64,000 nucleotides of DNA from an uncultured Flavobacteriales bacterium (lineage in GTDB: Bacteria > Bacteroidota > Bacteroidia > CAIKAF01): positions 124,001-188,000 of the forward strand of contig CAIKAF010000023.1 in the NCBI GenBank assembly GCA_903825395.1, read 5' to 3'. This document shows positions 52,349 to 61,743 of the stretch, in pieces. The translations under genes were made by a program, and so were the position numbers. The notes beneath the pieces are model-generated. The model saw nothing but the letters and a program-made list of their open reading frames with translations, was not told the origin of the DNA and ran no database searches. How positions within the stretch are numbered: position 1 is the first letter of the stretch; each line of letters opens with the position of its first letter.

Positions 52349-54757
52349 TTAAAGTCTAATGGCATATTGGACAAGGAAAAATCGAGGGGGGTCGGCAAAT
52401 AATGGTCGCATGGAATACGCCACGTTCATCACATTGTTGACAATGAGTGACAATCGGCTTTCCGGAGTGATGCTAAAGCCGATTCGAGCGTCTACAATAT
52501 GCGTTCCATCGCGTTGAGTATCGCGAAAATCGGCAAGTCCGGTCTTGAAAATCAGGTTATCGAGTATCAAAAAGGCCCGATCTATATTTTGCATAAAACT
52601 ATTGTAGCGGTAACTAACTCCGATATTCCATTTTTTAATTACCACCTCGGCATCTAGTTTTGCTGTATGTCGGAACCGATATTTTAAAACGGTTTCATTG
52701 GGGTCTTCGGCAACCACGCTGGAGGAGCTATTGTACGTAATTGCTGTCCCTGATGCGTCAGAATAAATCACATAATTGGGGTCTAAAGTGAATGGATTTG
52801 AATAGTTGTATCCAGCTAGCACATTCAATGTTAGATTTTTAGATAATTTTCCTGAAGTTGCTATAGAGGCGTCTACTCCATACATACGGACAGGACCAAT
52901 ATTTAAGGAAGTGAAGGCCAGTGGGGCTAATGTAGAGAACGGTCCTGCAGTAAATTCAATGTAATTATCGTAGTCTTGCCAATAGGCTGCCACATCTACC
53001 AAGCCGTTGAATCCGGGCCCAATCTTAAATCCCTGTTTCAAACCCAACTCGTACGAAATACTGGTTTCGGCGGTCAAATTCGGAGATGGGACAATAAAAG
53101 CTCCGCCCACCACAGTTTGTACATAGCGTTCGGCAATGGTTGGGAATCGATATCCCTGCCCTACGGAGGCGCGAATAAAGGTGTGTTCCGCCATTTTAAA
53201 GCTTAATCCCCCCCGAAATACGGGCCGCGTTTCCTGAATATCTCCGATTTTAAAATGTTCTAACCGTAACCCAACCACGGCACTTAGTCGTTGTTTAAAA
53301 AATTTATTTTCAATTTGAGCATATGCGGCTAGGTTGGTTTGCTGATTTTCTCCTTGATTTACATTGCCGGCGAAAATTTGTGAACTGGCAAAAACCTGGT
53401 TGAGCATTAGACCTCCAATTAAATTTAAATGGCGAAGTAAGGATGTCTCACTGGAGCTTTGGGTAAAGCGCTTTTGATACTGATACTCTGCAAATAAAAC
53501 CTGATTGGCATTGGCTTGATTGTTGTCGTTGTCGTTGTTTAAGTGGTATAGTCGGGTGCGTAAATTGTGGCTGCTTCCCCGCTTTCCGACATAACTTACA
53601 TAGGGGTCTACAGCTACTTGCTGTTGCGTTGTACGCGTGACGCTACCGGCACTAAATCGATAAAATCCTTCGGCGCTGTTTTCGTGAATAAAACCGGACG
53701 AACTACGTGAAAAAAGAAGCGTAGAATTCAATCCAATGCTTAAACCGGGTATAGACTTGAAGCGGTAACGGGTGTTTAAATGTGTCCTGAGCCGATTGCC
53801 ATATTGCCCAGGGTCTGAATTGCTGGTATCGCCATTGGCCAATGAGGCAGCCATGGAAGGCGGTCCACTCCAGCCATTTTCAGCTTGAGCATTCATGCCA
53901 ACCACCAAATCAAACTGACCGAACTGTTGTAAATGCGTAGCTGAAATTCCGGCTTGCATCGGCGGAACATCGGTGCTCCAGTTGCGCTCTGAGGGCAAGT
54001 CGTAAATGCCGGCGTAGGTTTGAATTCGGGTAGAGGGCTTTGCCGAGGGATAGGTGGTACGGACATGAATTGCGCCATTCAAGGCGCTTGATCCGTAAAG
54101 TACCGAGGAAGCGCCTTTGATGACTTCAATTTGTTCGATGGTTTCGGTTGGCACAAAGCTCCAACTGGCACGTCCTGCATCGCCAGATAATATGGGCATG
54201 TCGTCAACAAGGACCATCACTCGGCTACCTGCCCCAAAAGAATACCCGCTGCCCGAACGAATTTGAGGTTCTTCATCTACAATATTAACTCCGGGCACTT
54301 GACTTAAAACTTGGCTTACCGTAGTCGTGTTTTTATTCTCGATAAGAGCTGGCCTGACGACTTCCATAGAAACAGTAAGTTCTTCCAATCTCTTTTCATA
54401 TTTCCCCTCGGATTTTACCATAATTTCTCCTAGGGTTCTCACCATTGGCTTAAGTTTAATGTCGATGGTTTGAGTTGAATTTGCGGCAAGGGAAAGGGAC
54501 TGGGAAGTTGGGAAGAACTCGATGGAAGTCACCTTTAACGTCACTTGACTTGAGGCGATTACCGGCAGTGTGAATCGACCGTCAATATCGCTGGAAGTTC
54601 CCGTTGTACTTCCATCCACAACTATATTGGCGAAAGGTACTGGCAGACCGGTTTCGGCATTGGTAATTCGGCCCTCAACAATGGCCTTTTGAGCAAGCAA
54701 AATCGAAGAAGAAAACAGAAGAGAAAACAGAAGGCTTCTAATGAAAAAAGGAATCAT
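52349..54757 (-). CDS. TonB-dependent outer-membrane receptor with carboxypeptidase-like N-terminal domain
   Basis: An 802-residue receptor. After the signal peptide, residues of about 25-110 form a carboxypeptidase-D-regulatory-like domain (VEGRITNAETGLPVPFANIVV). Then comes the plug (VSQVLSQVPGVNIVDEE, RVMVLVDDMPILSGDAG, IEQIEVIKGASSVLYGSSALNG) and a barrel ending in FFLVQYAIRL. The barrel has YRFPTIAERYVQ, as in CirA/BtuB-like siderophore, heme or vitamin receptors. No SusD partner follows, so it is not a SusC type. The ATG at 54757 is preferred to the one at 54784. No cobalamin riboswitch was found upstream; the ligand is unknown. Confidence 0.92.
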   Translation of the reverse strand: MIPFFIRSLLFSLLFSSSILLAQKAIVEGRITNAETGLPVPFANIVVDGSTTGTSSDIDGRFTLPVIASSQVTLKVTSIEFFPTSQSLSLAANSTQTIDIKLKPMVRTLGEIMVKSEGKYEKRLEELTVSMEVVRPALIENKNTTTVSQVLSQVPGVNIVDEEPQIRSGSGYSFGAGSRVMVLVDDMPILSGDAGRASWSFVPTETIEQIEVIKGASSVLYGSSALNGAIHVRTTYPSAKPSTRIQTYAGIYDLPSERNWSTDVPPMQAGISATHLQQFGQFDLVVGMNAQAENGWSGPPSMAASLANGDTSNSDPGQYGNRLRTHLNTRYRFKSIPGLSIGLNSTLLFSRSSSGFIHENSAEGFYRFSAGSVTRTTQQQVAVDPYVSYVGKRGSSHNLRTRLYHLNNDNDNNQANANQVLFAEYQYQKRFTQSSSETSLLRHLNLIGGLMLNQVFASSQIFAGNVNQGENQQTNLAAYAQIENKFFKQRLSAVVGLRLEHFKIGDIQETRPVFRGGLSFKMAEHTFIRASVGQGYRFPTIAERYVQTVVGGAFIVPSPNLTAETSISYELGLKQGFKIGPGFNGLVDVAAYWQDYDNYIEFTAGPFSTLAPLAFTSLNIGPVRMYGVDASIATSGKLSKNLTLNVLAGYNYSNPFTLDPNYVIYSDASGTAITYNSSSSVVAEDPNETVLKYRFRHTAKLDAEVVIKKWNIGVSYRYNSFMQNIDRAFLILDNLIFKTGLADFRDTQRDGTHIVDARIGFSITPESRLSLIVNNVMNVAYSMRPLFADPPRFFLVQYAIRL

Positions 54758-54865
54758 ACTATTTTTTTGAAGATGAGGCAACAACCGAGTTCAATCGAGG
54801 CTGGCATGGCTCAAATTGAACATTCCAACAAACAATACCGAACATTCTTCGCATCAGTCAGGATT

Positions 54866-54897
54866 TAGGTTTGTGCATTTTGGCATAGCCAAACCTA
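54866..54897. other. Inverted repeat between the phosphoesterase and TonB receptor genes
   Basis: TAGGTTTG and CAAACCTA form a perfect 8-bp stem around a 16-base loop. There is no T-run on the minus strand, so it is not a clear terminator; it may be a regulatory site in the receptor's upstream region. Confidence 0.35.
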
Positions 54898-54965
54898 TGA
54901 AGATTTCTGGATTTTCCAATACGTGAATCTACGGGCTAGCTTTCATCCCGTTCACCTTTTGTAGG

Positions 54966-55802
54966 TTATCTACCTAAAAACCCAAGCAGCATGGCCTTAT
55001 CCATGGGCATTAACACCTCTTCCAATTCCTCTTCTAATTCAGATTCACTCCATTTAGAATCGAGGGTGTGGGTGTACAATTCCCATTCACCATTGTTGTA
55101 TTCTAGGGCAGTTAAATTCTCGATCCAATCACCGGAATTCAGATACCGAACCCTGCCTGCTTTATTTTCTACCCAGCGATTGGCCGGCTGATGAATGTGT
55201 CCACAAATTACCGTTTGATAGCCTTGGTCTATGGCGAGTTCGGCCGCAGTGGTTTCAAAGTCGGCGACAAACTTAACTGCTTGTTTAACACTGTTTTTCA
55301 CCTGTTTTGACAAGGAGATTCTACCATTTCCTGTTTTTTCTGAAAGCCAATTCAATGCCCGATTGATTAAAATCAGCATATCATAGCCTTGACCTCCTAG
55401 TTTAGCAATCCACTTTGAGTATTGAATGCTGGCATCAAAAACATCCCCGTGAAAAATCCACGTTTTATGGCCATCCAATTCCAAAATCAATTTATCTTGA
55501 ATGCGGAGTGAGCCGAATTGAACGTTTGAAAACCGTCTAAGTACTTCGTCATGATTGCCTGGCAAATATATTACGGGAACTCCCTTCATTGCCCATTTTA
55601 ATAAATGGTGTAAAACTTTCATATGGGACTCTGGCCAATACCACTTTTTAAACTGCCACATGTCAATGATATCGCCATTCAAAACAACCTTTTCGGGTTT
55701 AATGCTTTTCAAATAGGTTAGCAATTCTTTGGCATGGCAACCAAAAGTCCCCAAATGAACATCAGAAAGCACTAAAACTTGCACCTTTCTTTTGGAGGGC
55801 AT
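54966..55802 (-). CDS. LpxH-like metallophosphoesterase (UDP-2,3-diacylglucosamine pyrophosphatase family)
   Basis: A 278-residue calcineurin-like phosphoesterase. The metal motifs appear in order: VLSDVHLGTFG, LNGDIIDMWQ, LPGNHDEVLRR, FHGDVFD and CGHIHQPANR. This arrangement and length match the LpxH/LpxH2 group, whose best-known role is removing UMP from UDP-2,3-diacylglucosamine in lipid A synthesis. Some homologues in Bacteroidota have other substrates, so the reaction is likely but not proven. Located downstream of rnpA with a gap of 152 bp. Confidence 0.8.
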   Translation of the reverse strand: MPSKRKVQVLVLSDVHLGTFGCHAKELLTYLKSIKPEKVVLNGDIIDMWQFKKWYWPESHMKVLHHLLKWAMKGVPVIYLPGNHDEVLRRFSNVQFGSLRIQDKLILELDGHKTWIFHGDVFDASIQYSKWIAKLGGQGYDMLILINRALNWLSEKTGNGRISLSKQVKNSVKQAVKFVADFETTAAELAIDQGYQTVICGHIHQPANRWVENKAGRVRYLNSGDWIENLTALEYNNGEWELYTHTLDSKWSESELEEELEEVLMPMDKAMLLGFLGR

Positions 55803-55954
55803 ATAGGGTTTTTACAATAATAGTAGGGGCAAAGAAATTGAGTGTTAATTCAGCATTAAATTAACGCTATGCATTTGAGATTGGGTCTGCTGGTTTTCCC
55901 TTGACTTGAGGATTTAAGATTGCTGCATTGAATTCTTGCAAGTTGAGCCGGGAA

Positions 55955-56287
55955 CTATCCTTTTAGCAATGCTTTCAATGCATTGGCGATGGCGATTGAA
56001 GATGTTAGTTCATTCCCAACATATATAAGCGCCCGGTTGGCTTGGATGGGCTCCCTGACCACAGAAAAATACACAGCCCGCATTTGCCTTTTGACTCGAT
56101 TTCGGTCTACGGCTCGTTTAAATTTTTTCTTCGATACGCTGAAAACGACTTTCCCTTCAGTAACGGAGTCTGCCGACGTAATCAATAGCAATGGATATCG
56201 AAATTCCCTCTGCCCCTTTGAGAATAAGGCTGCAATAACAATAGGAGATTTTAAGGAAAAACGGCGGCCATTTTTATTCGGCTTCAT
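55955..56287 (-). CDS. rnpA: Ribonuclease P protein component
   Basis: A 110-residue basic protein that binds RNase P RNA for tRNA 5' maturation. The RNA-binding RNR motif is visible as FKRAVDRNRVKRQMR at about residues 56-70, preceded by VVFSVSKKK. It overlaps hemD by 4 bp instead of lying next to rpmH, an arrangement seen in Bacteroidota. Confidence 0.93.
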   Translation of the reverse strand: MKPNKNGRRFSLKSPIVIAALFSKGQREFRYPLLLITSADSVTEGKVVFSVSKKKFKRAVDRNRVKRQMRAVYFSVVREPIQANRALIYVGNELTSSIAIANALKALLKG

Positions 56288-57039
56288 TTATTTGATTTGC
56301 CGTTAACTTGCTTTAAATACCATTCAAGTGCCATAGCCATAGAAGGAGCTTTGGGCATTGGGGCTTTTAATTGAACAACCAGTCCGGAAGCCTCTGCTGC
56401 TTGAGCCGTACCTTCTCCAAATGTGCCCACATGAATGTTTCCCTGTTTGAAATCCGGGAAGTTTTTTGACAAAGATTCTACCCCGTTTGGACTAAAAAAA
56501 ACAAGCATATCAAAGTCCTGAACAGGAAATTGAGACATATCGGAGGAAACCGTTTTATAAAATGCGGCTTTGGTAAAAGCGATTTTATTCTTGTTTAAAA
56601 AATCTGTGATTTTATCGCTGTGTTTGTCTGAACAAGGGAACAAGAACCTTTCTGTTTTATTCTTTTTGAAGTTATCCAACAAATCTTCTACCCCATTCGT
56701 TCCATGAAAAATTTTTCGCTTCCGGTACACAATGTACTTCTGCATATAAAGTGCAATGGTTTCTGATGCACAAAAGTATTTCATGGTTTCAGGAATGGAA
56801 AACCGCATTTCCTGAGCTAGCCTGAAATAATGGTCGACCGAGCTTTTGGAGGTCAATACCACGCATCCATACTCTGAGAAATCCACCTTTTGTTTTCTTA
56901 ATTCAGCGGCAGTTACCCCTTCGACGTGAATAAACGGCTTGAATTCCAAACTGACCTTTTGGGATTTTGCCACCTCATAATACGGAGACTTTTCTGTTTC
57001 CGGTTTGGGCTGACTGATTAACACCGACCTGATTTTCAT
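56284..57039 (-). CDS. hemD: Uroporphyrinogen-III synthase
   Basis: A 251-residue HemD-family protein for cyclisation of hydroxymethylbilane in heme synthesis. Sequence is poorly conserved in this family, but VLISQPKPETEKSPYYEVAK, VVLTSKSSVDHYFRLA, FFSPNGVESLSKNFPDF and VGTFGEGTAQAAEASG give the two-domain pattern. Upstream DUF4271 and downstream rnpA form the common Bacteroidota gene order and support the call. Confidence 0.87.
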   Translation of the reverse strand: MKIRSVLISQPKPETEKSPYYEVAKSQKVSLEFKPFIHVEGVTAAELRKQKVDFSEYGCVVLTSKSSVDHYFRLAQEMRFSIPETMKYFCASETIALYMQKYIVYRKRKIFHGTNGVEDLLDNFKKNKTERFLFPCSDKHSDKITDFLNKNKIAFTKAAFYKTVSSDMSQFPVQDFDMLVFFSPNGVESLSKNFPDFKQGNIHVGTFGEGTAQAAEASGLVVQLKAPMPKAPSMAMALEWYLKQVNGKSNK

Positions 57040-57059
57040 GGGTTTTACTGCAAATTACA

Positions 57060-57755
57060 TCAGGATAAAAATCCGCTCCACCTCAAAAAAAGGAAGAAAG
57101 GAATGAGTTCTATTGTGCAAAGATATAAAATATAGTACACTCCAAAAGTGCGTGTACTGAACCAAAGTACTGAGGATAAGCGAATAAAATAGAGTACAAA
57201 TCCACTTAACATTAGAATGAGTAAAAATCTGGGATTCAAATTTGACATTTGAACCCATTGAATGTTGAAAAAAAACAAAATCAACAATGCCAGCATGCCA
57301 ATCCAAAAAAGATATTGGTAAAATACTGCATTGTGGGCCCGGGCAAGCATTTTGAATGAAAACAACCTTCCGAGCTGTTCCACCAACAAGGCTTTGAAAA
57401 TAACGCTACACATTCCTATTAGGGTTATTGTTAAAGGAGCCCAATCCAGCCCCCCTGAAATCCACCAAGCAACCCACACTGGGGCGGTTGAAAACCCGGC
57501 TAAGAATAATCCCCAATCGGAAGGGAATCCCCTGCGGTCATAATCTTCAACATATTCCAGCAGCATGGGCCGATGAACCATTGAACGGAAAAAAATCTGA
57601 AGTCGGTGTCGGTTTCCCTGTATGGAAACAACTAAAAAAAACAAGGCGGCCAACAAGGCCCAAAAAAACCAAACCTGAACTGGAAATTCAGAGGGCTTAA
57701 GAATACCTTCCCTAAATTGGACCTGCAAAACCCCAGAAAACAAGGCAAATATCAT
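57060..57755 (-). CDS. DUF4271 membrane protein
   Basis: A 231-residue protein with six or seven hydrophobic segments. The end TFGVYYILYLCTIELIPFFLFLRW is the family hallmark. DUF4271 genes commonly precede hemD in Bacteroidota, as here (20-bp gap). Function unknown; a role in membrane or heme-related processes is only suggested by position. Confidence 0.85.
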   Translation of the reverse strand: MIFALFSGVLQVQFREGILKPSEFPVQVWFFWALLAALFFLVVSIQGNRHRLQIFFRSMVHRPMLLEYVEDYDRRGFPSDWGLFLAGFSTAPVWVAWWISGGLDWAPLTITLIGMCSVIFKALLVEQLGRLFSFKMLARAHNAVFYQYLFWIGMLALLILFFFNIQWVQMSNLNPRFLLILMLSGFVLYFIRLSSVLWFSTRTFGVYYILYLCTIELIPFFLFLRWSGFLS

Positions 57756-58011
57756 GAGTTGTGAAAGAAATGAACATCCAAAGGTAATTCATTTCTTTCC
57801 CTATTTGAAGACTCGCAAACCATGGCCTTCAAATTCAATTCTACTTGGCAAAACAAAAAATAGAAATTAGAGATACGGTTAAGCTGCGCATCAATTTGCA
57901 TCTTTGCCGTTGAGTTCTGTCTTCCGGATGTTTTTTTTAACTGTTTTCTTATGGTGTATTTCAAATCCGGGAACCTAAGTCTATCCTACAATTATTATAA
58001 CTTTCCGAACT

Positions 58012-59052
58012 ATGCCGTCGTTTGACCCAAATGCTCCAGCCTCATCTTCATCCGGGATTTTTGGGCTTCCCTATTCTGAAGCCGAAGCCGACCTTGTATT
58101 GCTGCCTGTCCCCTGGGCTGTGACTGTTTCGTATGGCTCTGGAGCTGACAAAGGCCCTCAAGCTATTTTTGATGCTTCAATGCAGGTGGATTTGTACGAA
58201 TCCTCCTTTCCAAATGTATGGGAATGCAAAACGGCCATGTTGCCCATTTCAAAGTCAATAAAAAAAGACAGCAAACATTTACGAGCGCTTGCAGAGACCT
58301 ACATTGACGGATTAATCCGTGGAACGGGTTCTGATAAAAAAGAACAGGCATTTTTACTTAAAAATATTGATGCTGGGTGCCAAGCCATGAACCAGTGGGT
58401 TGAAAAAAAAACTTTATCATTGCTTAAAAAAGGGAAAACGGTGGGATTGATTGGCGGCGATCATTCTACTCCGCTTGGTGCCGTTCGGGCGCTCAGCATG
58501 CAATTCCCACAGATGTCTATTTTACAAATTGATGCCCATTGCGACCTGAGGTTGGCCTATGAAGGATTTACCTATTCACATGCCTCAATCAGCAGAAATA
58601 TACACCAAGAGTTGCCTAATTTAAAGGCCTTGGTTCAGGTTGGTATTCGAGATTTGTGCGATGAAGAGGCTAAGTATGCCGAGCAGCACGACAATATTCA
58701 TTTATTTACAGACCGATGGATGCAAGAGTCTATGGCCAATGGCCAAACCTGGAACCAAACACTGAACAACATCATTGAACCCCTGGGTCAAGACGTTTAT
58801 TTAAGTTTTGATATTGACGGCCTTGAGCCTTCGCTATGTCCAAATACGGGAACACCCGTTCCTGGCGGTCTGAGTTTTTACCAAGCGGTATCGCTCATCC
58901 AATCTATTCATCGGTCGGGAAGAAAACTGATTGGATTTGATCTAGTCGAGGTGGTTCCTGGAGCTTCTGAATGGGATGCCAATGTTGGTGCCCGAATTTT
59001 GTTTCATCTTTGTACCGAATCGCATCGTTCTAAACTATCTGAAAACCAATAA
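58012..59052 (+). CDS. Agmatinase-family ureohydrolase
   Basis: A 346-residue manganese ureohydrolase. The metal ligands are in IGGDHSTPLGA, QIDAHCDLRLAYEGFTYSHAS and SFDIDGLEPSLCPNTGTP. The last motif has Glu where most members have Asp (SxDxDxxDP). Yielding putrescine and urea from agmatine is the likely reaction, as the YSHAS segment is agmatinase-like. It lies 12 bp before a deoxyhypusine-synthase-like gene, a polyamine pair. No arginine decarboxylase is in the window. Confidence 0.85.
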   Translation: MPSFDPNAPASSSSGIFGLPYSEAEADLVLLPVPWAVTVSYGSGADKGPQAIFDASMQVDLYESSFPNVWECKTAMLPISKSIKKDSKHLRALAETYIDGLIRGTGSDKKEQAFLLKNIDAGCQAMNQWVEKKTLSLLKKGKTVGLIGGDHSTPLGAVRALSMQFPQMSILQIDAHCDLRLAYEGFTYSHASISRNIHQELPNLKALVQVGIRDLCDEEAKYAEQHDNIHLFTDRWMQESMANGQTWNQTLNNIIEPLGQDVYLSFDIDGLEPSLCPNTGTPVPGGLSFYQAVSLIQSIHRSGRKLIGFDLVEVVPGASEWDANVGARILFHLCTESHRSKLSENQ

Positions 59053-59064
59053 CCGATTTGAAGT

Positions 59065-60036
59065 ATGAAAGGGCCTGTATCTAACTTTATTGAACACCAC
59101 TATCGTCATTTTAATGCTGCGGCCTTAGTGGACGCCGCCAAAGGGTATGAGCAGCATTTGTTGGAAGGAGGAAAAATGATGATCACCTTGGCCGGCGCTA
59201 TGAGTACTGCTGAACTGGGATTGTCATTGGCTGAGATGATACGTCAAGGCAAGGTGGATATCATTTCATGTACCGGAGCGAATCTGGAGGAAGATGTTAT
59301 GAATTTGGTGGCTCACAGCCATTATAAACGAGTACCACACTACCGTGACCTAAGCCCTCAAGACGAGTGGGATTTGTTGGAACATGGATTCAACCGAGTT
59401 ACCGACACGTGCATTCCGGAAGAGGAGGCTTTTCGTCGGATTCAAAAACACATTTTCAGCATATGGAAACAAGCTGAGGAGTCCGGTGAACGCTATTTCC
59501 CTCATGAATTTATGTATAAACTGCTGTTGAGCGGGGTGATGGAACAATACTACGAGATTGACCCTAAAAACAGTTGGATGATTGCGGCTGCAGAACGGAA
59601 TCTACCCATTATTGTTCCTGGTTGGGAAGACAGTACGATGGGTAACATTTTTGCTTCCTATTGCATCAAGGGTGAACTTAAGCCCTCAACCATGAAATCC
59701 GGTATTGAATATATGACATGGCTGAGCGATTGGTACCGAGGAAATTCTGGAGGGAAAGGGGTAGGTTTTTTCCAAATTGGCGGCGGTATTGCCGGAGATT
59801 TCCCCATTTGTGTGGTTCCTATGATGTACCAAGATTTGGAGTGGCATGATGTTCCATTTTGGTCATACTTCTGCCAAATAAGCGACTCTACAACTTCCTA
59901 TGGTTCATACAGCGGCGCCGTTCCCAATGAAAAAATCACTTGGGGTAAGCTGGATATTCACACTCCAAAATTCATTGTAGAGTCAGACGCTACAATTGTG
60001 GCTCCATTGATTTTTGCTTGGCTATTGGGCTGGTAA
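59065..60036 (+). CDS. Deoxyhypusine synthase-like protein (probable polyamine-modifying enzyme)
   Basis: A 323-residue NAD-dependent DHS-superfamily protein: AGAMSTAELG, DIISCTGANLEEDV, QIGGGIAGDFP and a conserved lysine in ITWGKLDIH that corresponds to the imine-forming lysine of DHS (Lys329 in human). Bacteria have no eIF5A, so the enzyme probably joins aminobutyl groups to a small polyamine, as homospermidine synthase does. The active-site His-His of eukaryotic DHS (KHHI after GGG, from memory) is replaced by GDFP here. Adjacent agmatinase would supply putrescine. The true product cannot be read from the sequence. Confidence 0.83.
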   Translation: MKGPVSNFIEHHYRHFNAAALVDAAKGYEQHLLEGGKMMITLAGAMSTAELGLSLAEMIRQGKVDIISCTGANLEEDVMNLVAHSHYKRVPHYRDLSPQDEWDLLEHGFNRVTDTCIPEEEAFRRIQKHIFSIWKQAEESGERYFPHEFMYKLLLSGVMEQYYEIDPKNSWMIAAAERNLPIIVPGWEDSTMGNIFASYCIKGELKPSTMKSGIEYMTWLSDWYRGNSGGKGVGFFQIGGGIAGDFPICVVPMMYQDLEWHDVPFWSYFCQISDSTTSYGSYSGAVPNEKITWGKLDIHTPKFIVESDATIVAPLIFAWLLGW

Positions 60037-60043
60037 ACCCGTT

Positions 60044-61015
60044 TTAATCCATTGCCTGCCCTGGTCGGTTGGACTGTTCAACCACCTTCGCATACTCTTC
60101 CGGACTTAAATCGGAGTAGTAGAAGTAAACTGGATTTACGGGCTGTCCTTTATGAATGACCTCATAATGCAAATGAGGTCCTGTCGATTTACCTGTACTG
60201 CCTAAAAGCCCTACTTTTTGGCCTCGGGTTACGCGCATTCCAGGGCGTACTGATACCGACATAAGATGCGCATAAATGGTTTCATATCCGAACCCATGAC
60301 GAATTCGTACACAGTTCCCATATCCACCAGCTTCTAAACCGGCACTGCTTACTACTCCATTCCCTGTAGCATAAACAGGCGCACCCAGTTCAGCAACAAA
60401 ATCCATACCCGCATGAAATTTCGGCGTTTGATAAATAGGGTCAATTCGAAACCCAAAACCACTGGTCATGCGTTCCAAATCACTCAAATCAACAGGAATT
60501 ATGGCTGGAATGCTTTTCAGCATTTCACTTTTGTTCTGAATTAGGCCCCACAATTCGTCATACGACCTTGTTTGTACGTAGGCCCTTTTTCGCAGCTGAT
60601 CCATTTTTTGAGTGACCTCTGTTAGCATTTCGGTAAGCAATAGGCCTTTGAATCTGTCGTATCGGTTCAACCCTGAAAGTCCTGATTTCCTAACCTCCGC
60701 AGAAACTGGCTCGGTTGCAAATAGAGCTCTATAAATTTGATCGTCGCGGTGTTCTAAATCCACAATAACCTCTTCCATTTGATTCAGTTGGTTTTCCAAA
60801 ATCTTGAGTTGTGACTCTGTGATATCAAGTTCTCGGCGCAACCTTTTTTCCTTAGGAGAGTCCAAATAACGGTATGCAAGCAACAAAACTGTTGTAGCAA
60901 ATAGCATCCCCGCAACAATATTAAAGGCAATTCGAAAAATGCGCTTCGACCATTTTTCACGGTAAGGCTCGAATCGCAGTGTTTTTGTATTGTAATGGTA
61001 CTTAATGCGCGACAT
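60044..61015 (-). CDS. M23 family metallopeptidase, membrane-anchored
   Basis: A 323-residue cell-wall endopeptidase-type protein. A cytoplasmic N-terminus is followed by one transmembrane helix (about 29-47), a coiled coil (about 55-90) and a C-terminal LytM/M23 domain. FHAGMDF and HLHYEV carry the zinc ligands, and GFGYETIYAHL the catalytic histidine. It faces the periplasm and likely cuts peptidoglycan cross-links. Ends 8 bp from the convergent DHS-like gene. Confidence 0.92.
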   Translation of the reverse strand: MSRIKYHYNTKTLRFEPYREKWSKRIFRIAFNIVAGMLFATTVLLLAYRYLDSPKEKRLRRELDITESQLKILENQLNQMEEVIVDLEHRDDQIYRALFATEPVSAEVRKSGLSGLNRYDRFKGLLLTEMLTEVTQKMDQLRKRAYVQTRSYDELWGLIQNKSEMLKSIPAIIPVDLSDLERMTSGFGFRIDPIYQTPKFHAGMDFVAELGAPVYATGNGVVSSAGLEAGGYGNCVRIRHGFGYETIYAHLMSVSVRPGMRVTRGQKVGLLGSTGKSTGPHLHYEVIHKGQPVNPVYFYYSDLSPEEYAKVVEQSNRPGQAMD

Positions 61016-61080
61016 TCGTTGCTATTGACCCAATTTACTTTGTTTCAGTTGTTCGATTAAACAATTTGGCTTGTTTTCAC

Positions 61081-61105
61081 AAAAAAGCCCTCCGAAGAGG
61101 GCTGC
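61081..61105 (-). terminator. Intrinsic terminator of the DUF1573 gene
   Basis: On the minus strand AGCCCTC-TTCG-GAGGGCT forms a 7-bp stem with a UUCG tetraloop, followed by TTTTT. It lies 19 bp after the DUF1573 stop. Confidence 0.88.
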
Positions 61106-61123
61106 AAAAACAAACCAAACATA

Positions 61124-61588
61124 TTATTCTCCAGGAACTCCGGAATTGTTATTCACCGGAAGACCTCCACTGGCAGGTGGTTGTTTTACATTTCCAGTAA
61201 TACGAACCACGTGTTGTTTGTATTGGGGATTTCCCGCATCATCCATGGATTCAACTTCGTTGGTAGTAATGGTGACCGTTTTTGAAATCATTCCAGGACG
61301 AGCTGTATCGTATTTAATTTTAATTACTCCCTTTGCTCCGGGCCGAATCGGATCTTTGGGCCACTCAGGTACTGTGCAACCGCAAGACCCTTTGGCATTG
61401 GTAATCATCAAAGGTTGTTTGCCTTCATTTTTGAACACAAAATCACGGACTCCATCCCCTTTATAAGGTACTTCACCGTAATCCACAATCATTGATTCAG
61501 CTGTCAATTTGGCTCCATCTGAATTTTGAGCCTGAACAGATGCTCCAAAAAACAGAGCCGAGGCGACAAGAAGAAATGAAATTTTCAT
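61124..61588 (-). CDS. DUF1573 secreted protein
   Basis: A 154-residue exported protein. After a signal peptide (LLVASALFFGASVQAQ) the domain VDYGEVPYKGDGVRDFVFKN ... ITNAKGSCGCTVPEWPKDPI is the DUF1573 (ASH-like Ig fold) signature with its SCGC motif. A glycine/proline/asparagine tail ends the protein. Often abundant in Bacteroidota envelopes; function unknown. Confidence 0.92.
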   Translation of the reverse strand: MKISFLLVASALFFGASVQAQNSDGAKLTAESMIVDYGEVPYKGDGVRDFVFKNEGKQPLMITNAKGSCGCTVPEWPKDPIRPGAKGVIKIKYDTARPGMISKTVTITTNEVESMDDAGNPQYKQHVVRITGNVKQPPASGGLPVNNNSGVPGE

Positions 61589-61709
61589 AATTCGATTTTT
61601 TAACGATTCATTCGTTTGCTATCCAAAACTATACAAATTTACAGCGTAGGTATTGGATTAACAAAAGTTTAACAGCATAAAAAAGCGGCTGAAGGTCCTG
61701 AGCAAATGC

Positions 61710-61739
61710 TTGGCTCTAGCAAGTTTCTACCTACTTTTA
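61710..61739 (+). promoter_or_regulatory. Promoter directly before the GT2 gene
   Basis: TTGG begins at 61710 and TACTTTTA spans 61732-61739, with about 19 bp between them. CCCC then separates the -7 box from the ATG at 61744, predicting a leaderless or near-leaderless mRNA. Confidence 0.5.
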
Positions 61740-61743
61740 CCCC

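Noticed and set aside
54785-54965. Cobalamin riboswitch upstream of the TonB-dependent receptor
   Set aside because: The conserved B12-box phrases are not present. Only an 8-bp inverted repeat was found.
57752-57964. 70-codon minus-strand frame before DUF4271
   Set aside because: No family features, unusual composition and overlap with the DUF4271 start. It lies in the divergent promoter region.
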